A stretch of 37,513 nt of DNA, from NCBI GenBank assembly GCA_039028695.1, contig JBCCHN010000042.1:1-37513 (forward strand), given 5' to 3'. The first letter of the stretch is position 1, and the number at the start of each line of letters is the position of its first letter. The position numbers and the translations under genes were made by a program. The stretch comes from JANQKX01 sp039028695 (GTDB lineage Bacteria > Pseudomonadota > Alphaproteobacteria > Kiloniellales > Kiloniellaceae). Under the pieces are notes generated by a model that was not told the origin of the DNA, did not search any database, and saw only the letters and a list, made by a program, of their open reading frames with translations. This document shows, in pieces, positions 1 through 8,587 of this stretch.

Positions 1-113
1 AAGCTGCTCGCCGCCGCCGTCGAAAGGCCAAGCGCCATGGCACCCTGCATAAAGGAGCGGCGATCAATCTTGCCGCTCGACAAGCCTTCTTTCAGTTTTT
101 CAAGTGATGTCAT
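1..113 (-). CDS. Tat-exported protein, N-terminal fragment (possible ABC substrate-binding protein)
   Basis: Only the first 37 codons lie in the window; the gene runs off the left edge. The reading begins at a CAT (ATG on the minus strand) at 111-113, preceded by a GGGAG Shine-Dalgarno. The peptide has a hydrophilic Lys/Glu-rich start, then a twin-arginine signal (DRRSFMQGAMALGLS) and an Ala-rich stretch, so the folded protein is probably exported by Tat. In alphaproteobacteria this style of leader is common on periplasmic peptide/opine ABC transporter binding proteins. That assignment is inference from the leader alone. The Tat call is solid; the function is not. Confidence 0.6.
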   Translation of the reverse strand, partial: MTSLEKLKEGLSSGKIDRRSFMQGAMALGLSTAAASS

Positions 114-440
114 TTTTGTCTCCCTGGTAAATCGGTCGGTTTGTTAGGTTCCGACGATAATTTTTGTCTTACGATAAAGACGGTTGACCGGAAACTATCA
201 GCATATTCTGAGCATTGCCAGGCTGGCACCGGTCATGCGCCCAAAAAGCTGATTCTCATGCTCCAAATTCTTCCCCATTGCTATAATCAAACTATTCATT
301 TAGCGACAATAATTAGCCATTTTGCGCCAGTGCGTTAGGAGGTGTTGACCGGTTGCAGATCCATCGAAGGATCCGATAAGGAAGCCGTCCGATTATGGGG
401 AATTGGGTCGTTTGGAATGGGAAATAATTCCTTCGAGATT

Positions 441-460
441 TAGCTCTGCAAGAAGAGCTA
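441..460. repeat. Perfect 7-bp inverted repeat (stem-loop)
   Basis: TAGCTCT and AGAGCTA are perfect inverted copies around a 6-base loop. No U-tract long enough for an intrinsic terminator follows on either strand. It could be an operator half of the cyclase control region or an RNA hairpin in its leader. Confidence 0.4.
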
Positions 461-593
461 TTTGGAAATTAGCGGATGGGCAAATGGCAAAAAAGGGGCC
501 TATCTCGGCTCATTCATGTGTCTGGCCCGGACAGGATCCGCTTGAAAGGGCAATTCTCCTTTCCCATGGCTTTGCAGGGTGTTAACCGCTAGT

Positions 594-609
594 CTCCTGA
601 AAACGGGAG
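594..609 (+). promoter_or_regulatory. Hairpin covering the cyclase Shine-Dalgarno
   Basis: CTCCTG (594-599) can pair with CGGGAG (604-609) around an AAAA tetraloop, with one G-U pair in the stem. The right arm is the core of the GGAGGG ribosome binding site, five bases or so before the ATG at 617. An upstream TTTCCC at 560-565 could instead pair with GGGAAA at 609-614. The pairing is seen; a control role is inference. Confidence 0.4.
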
Positions 610-616
610 GGAAAAG

Positions 617-2392
617 ATGCAGCGTCGCCTAGCCGCGATCCTGGCGGCCGACGTGGTGGGCTACACCCGGCTGATGGGGGCGGACGAAGCGGGAACACTG
701 CGCCGGCTAACCGGCCTGCGCGAAGAGGTGCTTCAGCCGATCATCGAGAATCACAATGGGCGGATCGTGAAGCTCATGGGTGATGGCGTGCTGGTAGAGT
801 TCGCCTCGGCCGTTGAAGCGGTCTGCTGCGCGGTCGCGTGGCAAGAAAGCGTGGTGGAGAACCAATCTGGAAGCACGGCAGCTGAGCCGTTGCAGTTCCG
901 GATCGGTATAAACCTGGGCGATATTATCGTTGAAAAAGATGATATCTATGGCGAGGGGGTGAACATCGCCGCCCGATTGGAGGGTCTCGCATCACCGGGC
1001 GGCATTTGTCTATCAGAAGATGTATATCGCCAAGCCAGAGGAAAGGTCGGTGCCAAATTTGTAGACTTGGGCGCGCGAGATTTGAAAAACGTAGCCGCGG
1101 CTGTGCGGGTGTTCAGAATTTCGACGGGCGAGGGTAGGGGCCAAAACACATCTTCCGATAAACCTGGGTACCTAGAGGGCGGGGGCGGCTTGCCGTTGCC
1201 TGATAAGCCCTCGATTGCCATCCTTCCGTTTGACAATCTCTCTAGCGATCCGGATCAGGAGTTTTTTGCCGACGGCATCGCCGAAGACATCATTACCCTT
1301 CTGTCTAAGTTTCATAGTCTTTTTGTGATCGCCCGCAACTCCTCCTTTGCCTTTAAGCAAAAGTCCGTCGACGTCAGGCAAATCGGTCGGACTTTGGGTG
1401 TGCGTTACGTCTTGGAAGGCAGTGTACGTAAGGCCGGCAATAGAGTGCGCATTACCGCCCAGTTGATCGATGCCTCGGAAGATAGACATCTCTGGGCCCA
1501 TCGTTACGACCGGGATCTGGAGGACATCTTTGCGGTTCAGGATGAGGTGACTTTGGCGGTTGTTGCCGCCATCGAGCCCCAACTAAACATTAGTGAACGC
1601 AAAAGGGCGCTTCGGAAGCCGCCGGAAAACCTGGATGCTTGGGAGAACTATCAAAGGGGTCTTTGGCACACCTTTCAGTACGGCGCCGAGGACCGCGATG
1701 TGACGCTGCCGTTTTTCGAACGGGCTATCGAACTCGACCCTAACTTTGCCTCCGCCCACGCCGGTCTGGGCTACGCGCTTTATGTTTACATTCTTGTGGG
1801 GGGCACCCCCGACCGTGAGGCGGACTTGGCGCGGGCCCTGGCGGCTAGTCAAACAGCGATCCGGTTGGATGAGCAAGACCCCTTTGGATGGGTATCGATC
1901 ACCCGCGGTCATATTCTCCGGGGCGAACACGAGGCGGCGATCAACGCGTCGGACCGGGCTATTTCTCTTAACCCGAATTTGGCCTTGGCTCATTTCGGGC
2001 GCGCCCATGCCCTGTGGCACGCGGGCCGTCCTGGCGAGGCTATTCAGTCCCACGATGACGCCATTCGATTCAGTCCCAACGACCCTATTTTATGGGCCTA
2101 TCTTGCAAGCAAGGCGATCGCTCTGGTGATGCTGCAGGACTATGAACAGGCGATTGAGGTGTCCCTCCAATCGCAACGTTTGGCCAATTCCGCGATTTTT
2201 GCCCATTTGGCCGAGCTAAGTGCTTTAGGTCAGTTGGGCAAAACGGATCAGGCAGCCGATGCCTTGGGCCGCGCACGTGCCAAAAAGGCCGATTTGTCCC
2301 TGAGCTTCATTGCACAGGCCCTGCCCATAAGCGATCCGGACTGTCGGAAAACTTTCCATGACGGTTTGCGTTCTGCCGGTGTACCGGAGTAA
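617..2392 (+). CDS. Class III adenylate/guanylate cyclase with C-terminal TPR repeats
   Basis: Makes a cyclic nucleotide second messenger, probably cAMP, in the cytoplasm. Residues 1-170 are a class III cyclase domain. The metal-binding Asp residues are D12 (AADVVGY) and D56 (KLMGDG), K52 sits at the purine-selecting position, and N116 and R120 (GEGVNIAARL) match the transition-state Asn/Arg pair. Residues about 200-330 form the TolB-N-like module (PSIAILPFDNLS, VLEGSVRK, DRHLWAHRYDR) usual in this alphaproteobacterial architecture. The C-terminal 230 residues hold TPR-like helices. No membrane segment was seen. The ATG follows a strong GGAGGG site. An aminotransferase begins 8 bases after the stop, so the two are probably cotranscribed. 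The family is clear; the signal sensed is unknown. Confidence 0.9.
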   Translation: MQRRLAAILAADVVGYTRLMGADEAGTLRRLTGLREEVLQPIIENHNGRIVKLMGDGVLVEFASAVEAVCCAVAWQESVVENQSGSTAAEPLQFRIGINLGDIIVEKDDIYGEGVNIAARLEGLASPGGICLSEDVYRQARGKVGAKFVDLGARDLKNVAAAVRVFRISTGEGRGQNTSSDKPGYLEGGGGLPLPDKPSIAILPFDNLSSDPDQEFFADGIAEDIITLLSKFHSLFVIARNSSFAFKQKSVDVRQIGRTLGVRYVLEGSVRKAGNRVRITAQLIDASEDRHLWAHRYDRDLEDIFAVQDEVTLAVVAAIEPQLNISERKRALRKPPENLDAWENYQRGLWHTFQYGAEDRDVTLPFFERAIELDPNFASAHAGLGYALYVYILVGGTPDREADLARALAASQTAIRLDEQDPFGWVSITRGHILRGEHEAAINASDRAISLNPNLALAHFGRAHALWHAGRPGEAIQSHDDAIRFSPNDPILWAYLASKAIALVMLQDYEQAIEVSLQSQRLANSAIFAHLAELSALGQLGKTDQAADALGRARAKKADLSLSFIAQALPISDPDCRKTFHDGLRSAGVPE

Positions 2393-2400
2393 TCCCTCAC

Positions 2401-3756
2401 ATGTATATCGACGATCATAAAATTGCTGCGCTCACTGAGCGGGAGTCCGTGCGCTTCGTGGCGGAACGACCCCGCAGTGTGGCTTTGTTGGAGCGAGCTC
2501 GTGGCTCCATGCCGGGGGGCGTTCCCATGGCCTGGATGATTAGCCTCTATGGCCATGCGCCTTTTTTCATTGAGTCGGCCGAAGGGGCCTACATCACCGA
2601 TGTGGACGGGCATCGCTATCTGGATATGAATTTGGCCGATACCTCCATGGGCTGCGGCTATGCTATTCCGGCGGTGGGCGAGGCGGTGGCGGCTCAATAT
2701 GCACGGGGCAGCCAGTACCTCTTGCCCACGGAGCAGTCCATCCGAGTGGCGGAAAAATTGGCAAAGCGATTCGGCTTGCCAGCGTGGCAGTTTACCCTCT
2801 CTGCCTCTTCCGCCAACAGCGAAGCGATCCGCATTGCCCGTGCCCTCACGGGGCGAGACCGCGTGCTTCTTTTTGATGGCAAATACCACGGCATGCTGGA
2901 GGAAACCTGTCACGTGCCCGAGGGGCAAGGGATCCAGCCCGAACTTTCGGGGCTCCCCCGCGCATCGGGTCATGCCACCGATATCGTGCCCTTCAATGAT
3001 CTCACAGCGGCCGAAGCGATACTGACTCGGGGCGACACGGCCTGTGTGATGATCGAGGCTGTTCCCACCAATGTGGGCGGCGTAATGATGCCTGAGCCAG
3101 GATTTTTATCCGGTCTCTTCAAACTTACGCAAAAATTAGGGGCCATCTTGGTGGTGGACGAGACTCACACTCATATCTGTGCCTTTGGCGGGCTTAAAAG
3201 GGCCTGGGACTTTGACTGCGATATCTTAGTGTTGGGCAAGTCCATCGCCGCTGGTATTCCGGCGGGCCTTTATGGGTTGACGGCCGAGTTGAGCGCCTTT
3301 TTGGCGGAGGCCCTTGAAAAGGGCGTGCGGGGCTATTTGCCCCAGATCGCGGTGGGCGGCACTCTTTTTGCCAATCCCATGCAGATGACCGCCATGGAGG
3401 CCACTTTGGATCACGTGTTGACCGCCGAGGCGCAAGAAAAAGCGGCAACATTGGGGGGCCTCTTGTCCGATGGGATCGAGGCTGGTGCCGCCGCACACGG
3501 CCTGCCCTGGTCGGCCCATCGCCTCTATAGCCGCTCGGGCTATCACTTCGCGCCGGACTTGCCGAGAAACTATCGGGAAGCTGACGCCGCGGCCAACCCT
3601 GCTTTGCGGGATCTCATGCGCCTCTATATGGCCAACCGGGGCATCTGGGAAGCCATCTACAGCGCCAGCCCCGCGGTTTCCCTCGCCGCTGAGCAGGCCG
3701 ATATTGATTTCTATCTGTCGGTTTTCAATGAGTGTCTGGACGAACTAACGGCCTAG
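2401..3756 (+). CDS. Class III PLP-dependent aminotransferase (glutamate-1-semialdehyde aminomutase-like)
   Basis: A fold-type I, class III aminotransferase of 451 residues. The PLP Schiff-base lysine is K280 (ILVLGKSIAAG), and D253 in VVDETHTH is the Asp that holds the pyridine nitrogen. SASSANSEAIRIARA (about 134-148) is the cofactor phosphate loop. The family includes HemL and many amine/omega-amino-acid aminotransferases. The pairing with a cyclase gene rather than haem genes argues against housekeeping HemL. It starts 8 bases after the cyclase stop, with GGAG overlapping the end of that gene, suggesting translational coupling. The substrate cannot be told from sequence. Confidence 0.88.
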   Translation: MYIDDHKIAALTERESVRFVAERPRSVALLERARGSMPGGVPMAWMISLYGHAPFFIESAEGAYITDVDGHRYLDMNLADTSMGCGYAIPAVGEAVAAQYARGSQYLLPTEQSIRVAEKLAKRFGLPAWQFTLSASSANSEAIRIARALTGRDRVLLFDGKYHGMLEETCHVPEGQGIQPELSGLPRASGHATDIVPFNDLTAAEAILTRGDTACVMIEAVPTNVGGVMMPEPGFLSGLFKLTQKLGAILVVDETHTHICAFGGLKRAWDFDCDILVLGKSIAAGIPAGLYGLTAELSAFLAEALEKGVRGYLPQIAVGGTLFANPMQMTAMEATLDHVLTAEAQEKAATLGGLLSDGIEAGAAAHGLPWSAHRLYSRSGYHFAPDLPRNYREADAAANPALRDLMRLYMANRGIWEAIYSASPAVSLAAEQADIDFYLSVFNECLDELTA

Positions 3757-3766
3757 CGCCAGGACC

Positions 3767-4249
3767 CTAAGCGGGCCAGTCATCCGTGTCGTGATCCGGG
3801 TGTTGATGGTTTCTCATCTGGGCCAAACGATCAGGAGAAATGGCCTGTTCGGTGGTTTCCTCCTTTAGGGCGGTCAACTGGTCGTACCAGGGCACGCGGC
3901 TTTCGATACCGATTTGAGTCTCGGGCTTGACCCGGTCCGGATGATCCAAGCTACCGATGGAGACATTCAAGTGCTTCGAGCCTTGATAATCAAAGGTTAG
4001 GGGCGTGCCACAAGCACCGCAAAAGCCCCGTGCTACCTCGCTGGAGCTGTGAAAGACCGCTGGTGTTCCCCGCGTCCAATCAAAATCCTCATGACGGATA
4101 AGGGTCAAAGGCGCATAAAAGGCGCCAAAGGCCTTTTGACACATCCGGCAATGGCAAAGGTGACTGCCGTAGGGTTCGGCATAGAGTTTATAACGGACCG
4201 CGCCACATTGACATCCGCCGCTGTGAACTGCTGCTCGCTCGTTGGACAT
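3767..4249 (-). CDS. GFA family zinc protein (glutathione-dependent formaldehyde-activating-like)
   Basis: A 160-residue member of the GFA/CENP-V family. It has the zinc-binding cysteine sets of the fold: GGCQCGAVRY near the start, CHCRMCQKAFG in the middle and FCGACGTPL further on. Family members are small beta-rich zinc proteins, and only some act on S-hydroxymethylglutathione, so formaldehyde detoxification is only a possibility. The ATG at 4249 follows a good GGAGGAG site. It converges on the aminotransferase with a 10-base gap and diverges from the small gene at 4328. Confidence 0.88.
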   Translation of the reverse strand: MSNERAAVHSGGCQCGAVRYKLYAEPYGSHLCHCRMCQKAFGAFYAPLTLIRHEDFDWTRGTPAVFHSSSEVARGFCGACGTPLTFDYQGSKHLNVSIGSLDHPDRVKPETQIGIESRVPWYDQLTALKEETTEQAISPDRLAQMRNHQHPDHDTDDWPA

Positions 4250-4327
4250 GGGAAATCTCCTCCGGTGTGACTTGGCCTACTTCATGATAGATTGCTTGCT
4301 AAGAGGCAATCAGTGCAAGAGGTCCCT

Positions 4328-4648
4328 ATGCGCTTCATGGTCATCGAGAGCTTTCGCGACGGCGATCCCGCGCCGATTTATGCCCGTTTTAAAGAAAAGG
4401 GACGCATGCTGCCCGACGGGCTGATCTATTTGGAGTCCTGGCTCTCCGCTGAATTGGACCGCTGCTTTCAACTTATGGAGACCGACGACGTGACCCTGTT
4501 CGACGCTTGGACCGCCCAATGGGACGACCTGGTCGACTTCGAGATCGTCCCCGTCATTGGTGGCGGCGAAACCGCAGCGCAGGCTGTTCGCCCGCCTACT
4601 CAGATGCCTACTCAGCCGCCTGCTGCCGACAATAGCAAGACGCCTTGA
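4328..4648 (+). CDS. DUF3303-like small protein
   Basis: A protein of about 106 residues. It starts MRFMVIESF, and residues 1-80 resemble the small DUF3303 family (FKEKGRMLPDGLIYLESW, DRCFQLMETDD, WDDLVDFEIVPV). I recognise the family but know no function. The ATG at 4328 follows AAGAGG and is preferred to an upstream start at 4292 that lacks homology. The Pro/Thr/Gln-rich tail after residue 85 is unusual for the family and runs 41 bases into the opposite-strand TPR gene, so the two convergent genes overlap tail to tail. Confidence 0.7.
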   Translation: MRFMVIESFRDGDPAPIYARFKEKGRMLPDGLIYLESWLSAELDRCFQLMETDDVTLFDAWTAQWDDLVDFEIVPVIGGGETAAQAVRPPTQMPTQPPAADNSKTP

Positions 4649-6245
4649 CCGGCACGGCGGCACGGGCCGCGGCCTTGTCCAGCTGCAGCTTCACGTGGGC
4701 GGCTTCGGTCCCCTCCCCGCGGCGCACCAAGCATTCATGCAGGCCGTGCAGGCTCCACACATTGCCCGGATGCTGACAGGCCCGGCTGAGGGTCCCGTCC
4801 AAGCCCAGGTCGGCCCGATAAACCGCCTCGGCTTCGACCAGCTCACCCTGCTCGAGCAACAAGGCGCCCAAGGCATGGCGAGCCGGCTGCATCCAACCCC
4901 AGGGCTCGTCGTAGGGCAGGTTGTCATCCAGCTCAACGGCCTTGCGCAGATGATCGAAGGCGACCGCGTGATTTCCTTTATGGTATTCCAACTCACCCAG
5001 CATCATCTGCTCGGCCACGCCCAGAATGTCCCGGCAGGTGTTGTTGAACAGCATGCGGCTTTCCGGCACTTTCTCTAGGGCTTTATAAAAGGCATCTCGC
5101 TCAGCTTCGGCGCCGGCAATATTCCCGCTGTTCGCCGATGCTACGGAACGGGCATAGCGCATCATGGCCGTCGTGACACAATAAAGTTCCCCATCCTCAG
5201 GCAGGTCTTGGTCCAGGATGTCTTGCCACGACCCGAAGCGAATGAGGACATGCTGTTTCATGGGGATAAAAGCCTCGAACCAGTCGGCCAAGGGTCGGAT
5301 GACGCTTTCGGGCAAGGTCTCGATCAGCTCGTTGGCTGCGTCCAGGGCCGGTTCAGGTTGGCCTAGGAACATGGCGCCGTAAATCTTGAAGTGATAATCG
5401 TGGCAGCGATAGATGGAATAGAAATTATCCGCTCCGTCGCGGCGCAAAAAACGCCGGTCGGCCAGAATGGCGCTGTGGTTGCGCGAGACCACGTTGGCGT
5501 ATTCCCCACACAGCACATCGATATGGGTGGGCATATGGATCAGGTGGCCCGCGTCGGGCACCAAGGTGCTTAGAGCGTCCCCCTGACGCAGCGCCCGCTC
5601 GGGATGGGGCGACATCTCCATCAAATGGATGTACATATGCAAAAGGCCAGCATGTTCCCAGGCGCCGGTTAGACCGTCAAAGGCGCCTTCGAGCACGGAA
5701 ATGGCTTCCTCCGTATCCGCCCCCTCGGCCGGCTGGCCTGAGGGTAAGTCCCAAAGCTGCCAAGGCGTGCGGTTCATGAGCGCCTCGGCAAAAAGAGCAC
5801 AGATGTCCAAGCTTTGCCCATGGGATTGGTAAACCGCCCGCATGGCCGTGGCATAGGCATCGTTATAAGGGCCGAATTCCTCGACGACCTCGTTCGGGTA
5901 TCGGGTGGCGATGGCCGTGATCAGGGCCTGCTCCACCTCGGATAGACCCTTTGTGAGACCTGTCGCGGCACTGACGGCAGCTTGGGCGGTCGCGAGCGCT
6001 TCCGGTTGCTCTTCCGGTTCAAAGGCCTCCCAGGGCTTGTTGTAGTTGGGGCCAATGGCATAAGCGATACCCCAGTGGGCCATGGCGCAGCCCGGGTCCG
6101 CTTCCAAAGCCCTTTTAAAGCAAACAATCGCTTCTTCGTGGTTGTAGCCGTAAGTCCAAACCAGGCCTCGGTCGAACCAGAGTTGGGCGTCGGGCGAGGC
6201 GGTCGTTACCTTCCATGAATAGGTCCCGAGATCATAATAATCCAT
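4608..6245 (-). CDS. Histidine-rich TPR-like protein, copy 1
   Basis: A 545-residue soluble protein with TPR-like helix pairs and no signal peptide. Many His positions are shared exactly with the paralogue at 31621-33285: H36 (YNHEEAI), H57 (AMAHWG), H203 and H207 (LHMYIHLMEMSP), H234, H237 and H241 (GHLIHMPTHIDVLCG), H282 and H285 (YRCHDYHF). Both also share NRTPW, LPYDEPWGWMQP and a C-terminal CxC (C537/C539). A plain scaffold would not need these, so a metal site is inferred. The start at 6245 is chosen because AGAGGA precedes it and the paralogue starts at the same place; an upstream start at 6299 is weaker. It is 57 bases downstream of the SDR gene and probably shares its transcript. The function is unknown. 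Confidence 0.85.
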   Translation of the reverse strand: MDYYDLGTYSWKVTTASPDAQLWFDRGLVWTYGYNHEEAIVCFKRALEADPGCAMAHWGIAYAIGPNYNKPWEAFEPEEQPEALATAQAAVSAATGLTKGLSEVEQALITAIATRYPNEVVEEFGPYNDAYATAMRAVYQSHGQSLDICALFAEALMNRTPWQLWDLPSGQPAEGADTEEAISVLEGAFDGLTGAWEHAGLLHMYIHLMEMSPHPERALRQGDALSTLVPDAGHLIHMPTHIDVLCGEYANVVSRNHSAILADRRFLRRDGADNFYSIYRCHDYHFKIYGAMFLGQPEPALDAANELIETLPESVIRPLADWFEAFIPMKQHVLIRFGSWQDILDQDLPEDGELYCVTTAMMRYARSVASANSGNIAGAEAERDAFYKALEKVPESRMLFNNTCRDILGVAEQMMLGELEYHKGNHAVAFDHLRKAVELDDNLPYDEPWGWMQPARHALGALLLEQGELVEAEAVYRADLGLDGTLSRACQHPGNVWSLHGLHECLVRRGEGTEAAHVKLQLDKAAARAAVPVKASCYCRQQAAE

Positions 6246-6302
6246 TTTCGAATCCTCTCCCTTTCGTTGGGTTTCGATGGGCGACAGTGCCCCAAACATT
6301 GA

Positions 6303-7076
6303 TCAGAAATGGGCTAAATAGCCTCCATCCACGGCGATGATATGACCGGTCACGTAAGACGCGGCGGGGGAGGCGAGAAAGACCGCCGCTCCGGCGATTT
6401 CCGGCGCTTGTCCCCAGCGGCCCAGGGCCGTGCGCTTTTTAAGCCACTGACTGACCGTGGGGTCGGCCACCGCTTCGGCATTCGTCTCGGTGGCGAAAAA
6501 GCCGGGCGCTATCCCGTTCACGGTGATGCCCCGTGGACCCAGCTCCGCGGCGAGAGCCCGGGTGAGCGCTTCCAGCCCGCCCTTGGCGGCGGTGTAGGCG
6601 GCGTCACCGGCCTGGGCAATGGGGCCGGCAATCGAGGTGATGTTGATGATTCGGCCGCCGCCTTTTTCATCCATGACGCGGGCGGCCTCCCGGCTCAGGT
6701 GAAAAGGCGCTACCAAATCGACCTCCAGCATGCGCCGCACATCCGATAGGTCGAAGTCCTCCAAGGCCCGGCGGTCACGGGCACCGACGTTGTTGACCAG
6801 AATGTCCAGGCGGCCGTGGCGTTCTTCTATGTCCGCTATGGCGCCACTGGCTTGGGCTGTGTCGCTCACATCGAACACCAAGGGCTCGATCGGTAAATCC
6901 CGCGCCTGTGCGGATGACAAGGCGGTTGTCAATCGCCCGGCATCGCGCCCATTGGCAAAGGTGGTCGCGCCAGACTTCGCCAGGGCCTTGGCGATCTCCA
7001 AACCCAAACCACGTGCCGCGCCCGTTACCAGGGCGACCTGGCCCGTCAGGGAAAATCCAGCGAATGCCGCGGTCAT
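6303..7076 (-). CDS. Short-chain dehydrogenase/reductase (SDR), gluconate 5-dehydrogenase-like
   Basis: A classical 257-residue SDR that oxidises or reduces a hydroxyl/keto group with NAD(P). It has the dinucleotide motif TGAARGLG (18-25), NNVG (95-98), the catalytic Ser S148, and Y161 and K165 in YTAAK. The C-terminal YVTGHIIAVDGG is typical. Overall it resembles gluconate 5-dehydrogenase and related polyol/sugar-acid reductases; the substrate is not certain. It lies between the sulfatase and the TPR gene on the same strand with short gaps, so cotranscription is likely. Confidence 0.9.
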   Translation of the reverse strand: MTAAFAGFSLTGQVALVTGAARGLGLEIAKALAKSGATTFANGRDAGRLTTALSSAQARDLPIEPLVFDVSDTAQASGAIADIEERHGRLDILVNNVGARDRRALEDFDLSDVRRMLEVDLVAPFHLSREAARVMDEKGGGRIINITSIAGPIAQAGDAAYTAAKGGLEALTRALAAELGPRGITVNGIAPGFFATETNAEAVADPTVSQWLKKRTALGRWGQAPEIAGAAVFLASPAASYVTGHIIAVDGGYLAHF

Positions 7077-7120
7077 GCTTGTCTTGTCCGCGTGGGTAAA
7101 CTCAACATAGGAATATTTAG

Positions 7121-8560
7121 CTAATGATTATAACGCCCCTTTAAGGCAGCCGTATAGTCCGCTAGCACCTTTTTATAGGCAGTATCTTTCGCAAGATTGC
7201 GACTTTCCTGCGGGTCTTTCTTGAGGTCGAACAAGAGCGGCTCGAAGCCGGGGAAGTGGACCAGCTTAAAGTGATCGTCCCGTAGGATCGCATAACGAGC
7301 CTGTGCCTCGGTCAGGCCACAATCCCGTACGATGCTGTTAGACTCGGGCAGGCAACGAAAGTCCAACTCGGAAAATGCCGAGGCCCGCCAATCCTCGGGC
7401 ATCACGCCTCTCAGAAAAGGTAGGAGGGAGACACCGTCGCCGTTCTTGCAGAGGTGTTTCTCATTATCGGGGTCCAGCCACTCAAGGATGGTCGGCATCA
7501 CATCCACATGCTCGGTAAAACAGGATACCTGGCGCTGGTCTCGGGTCAGGATTGATGTGTCCGGGCTGCAGATGATCAGAGGTACGTGAAAGGAGGGCTC
7601 GAAAAAGGCGTACTTGGCCCAGAACCAATGATCGCCCAGCATCTCGCCGTGATCGGCGGTAAAGACAATCATGGTTTGTGCCAGGTCACCGCGGCTTTCC
7701 AAGAACTCGAGGATGCGACCGACTTGATGATCCAGTTCGGTGATCATGGCAAAGTAGACCGAGCGCAGCGCCTTTATGTCGGGAATCTCTAGAGACTGTA
7801 ATGCCTGGTTCGGCAGGTTGATTCGATTGGGCCAGCCCTGCGGCGCTTTTAAGAGGTGAGCCGAATAAGGGTGTAAAGCAGCTTCTTCATCCAGCGAACG
7901 GGCACGAATGGGTGCTGGCATGTCCTTCGGATCGTAAAGCGTGTCATAGGGCGTGGGTACCACAAACGGCGGATGAGGCGCCGCATAGGAAAGGTGAGCA
8001 AACCAAGGCGTTTTATCTTGCAGGGTCAAAAAATCCAATAGTCCTTGGGTCTGAAAGGTTGTCAGGCAATGCTCGGCGGGAAAAACTGACGGGGCGGTCA
8101 AGGCCTCGCCTTTGGTGGCAAAGGCGGCGCTCCAGTCGTTGGAAAGGTCATGTCCCTGATCCTTCAAGAATTGCCGCCAAAGGGTAAAGTTGTCGTCTAA
8201 AAGGACGCCCTCGCGGAAGCCGGTCAGCATCTTCGCACCTTGTCCCTTTATCCCCACATCCGTATAGCCGAACAGGGCTGGGTCGTAGCCCAGTTGCCGT
8301 GCTTGATTTGCCAGGGTGACCAATTCGGGCTCGATCCGCATCTCATTGGCGGCCAGGCCGTGACGACGCAAATAGGTGCTGGTGTGAAGGCAGGCACGGG
8401 ACGGCCCACAGGGTACGGCGTTCGTATAATGACGACTGAAATGAACGCCCCGTGCCGCCAGGCGGTCCAGATTGGGGGTTTGCACACAAGGATGACCGAG
8501 CAGGGACAAGCAGTCCGCTCGCATCTGGTCAGCCGTGATAAAAAGCAGATTACGTGTCAT
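7121..8560 (-). CDS. Sulfatase / phosphonate monoester hydrolase family enzyme
   Basis: A 479-residue alkaline-phosphatase-superfamily hydrolase of the sulfatase branch. D11 and Q12 (ITADQMRAD) and the later VFTADHGEMLGDH supply metal ligands. C51 in PCGPSRA is the residue converted to formylglycine in this family (C-x-P-S-R). The CGPSR form resembles phosphonate monoester/phosphodiester hydrolases as much as arylsulfatases. No signal peptide is seen, so it probably acts in the cytoplasm, which also fits the PMH type. It needs a formylglycine-generating enzyme, none of which is in this window. The sulfate versus phosphonate ester substrate is open. Confidence 0.88.
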   Translation of the reverse strand: MTRNLLFITADQMRADCLSLLGHPCVQTPNLDRLAARGVHFSRHYTNAVPCGPSRACLHTSTYLRRHGLAANEMRIEPELVTLANQARQLGYDPALFGYTDVGIKGQGAKMLTGFREGVLLDDNFTLWRQFLKDQGHDLSNDWSAAFATKGEALTAPSVFPAEHCLTTFQTQGLLDFLTLQDKTPWFAHLSYAAPHPPFVVPTPYDTLYDPKDMPAPIRARSLDEEAALHPYSAHLLKAPQGWPNRINLPNQALQSLEIPDIKALRSVYFAMITELDHQVGRILEFLESRGDLAQTMIVFTADHGEMLGDHWFWAKYAFFEPSFHVPLIICSPDTSILTRDQRQVSCFTEHVDVMPTILEWLDPDNEKHLCKNGDGVSLLPFLRGVMPEDWRASAFSELDFRCLPESNSIVRDCGLTEAQARYAILRDDHFKLVHFPGFEPLLFDLKKDPQESRNLAKDTAYKKVLADYTAALKGRYNH

Positions 8561-8587
8561 GGCGAGCTATTGGTAGCTTGTTGAAAA

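Larger units (their letters stand above)
114..616. other. Intergenic region between divergent genes
   Basis: This 500-base stretch is more AT-rich than its surroundings, mainly at about 130-330. Short open frames here (141-338 and 403-585) have no recognisable domain and no good ribosome binding site, so I do not call them. A TATAAT hexamer lies at 282-287 but lacks a convincing -35 box. A perfect 7-bp stem-loop lies at 441-460, and a hairpin over the cyclase Shine-Dalgarno at 594-609. It must hold promoters for the Tat protein and the cyclase, but I cannot place them. Confidence 0.5.

Noticed and set aside
141..585. Two small open frames upstream of the cyclase
   Set aside because: Neither has a ribosome binding site or a recognisable sequence, and the region looks like control DNA.
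2401..3756. Calling the aminotransferase hemL
   Set aside because: The class III fold fits, but the context is a cyclase gene and the subfamily cannot be fixed by eye, so no gene symbol is given.
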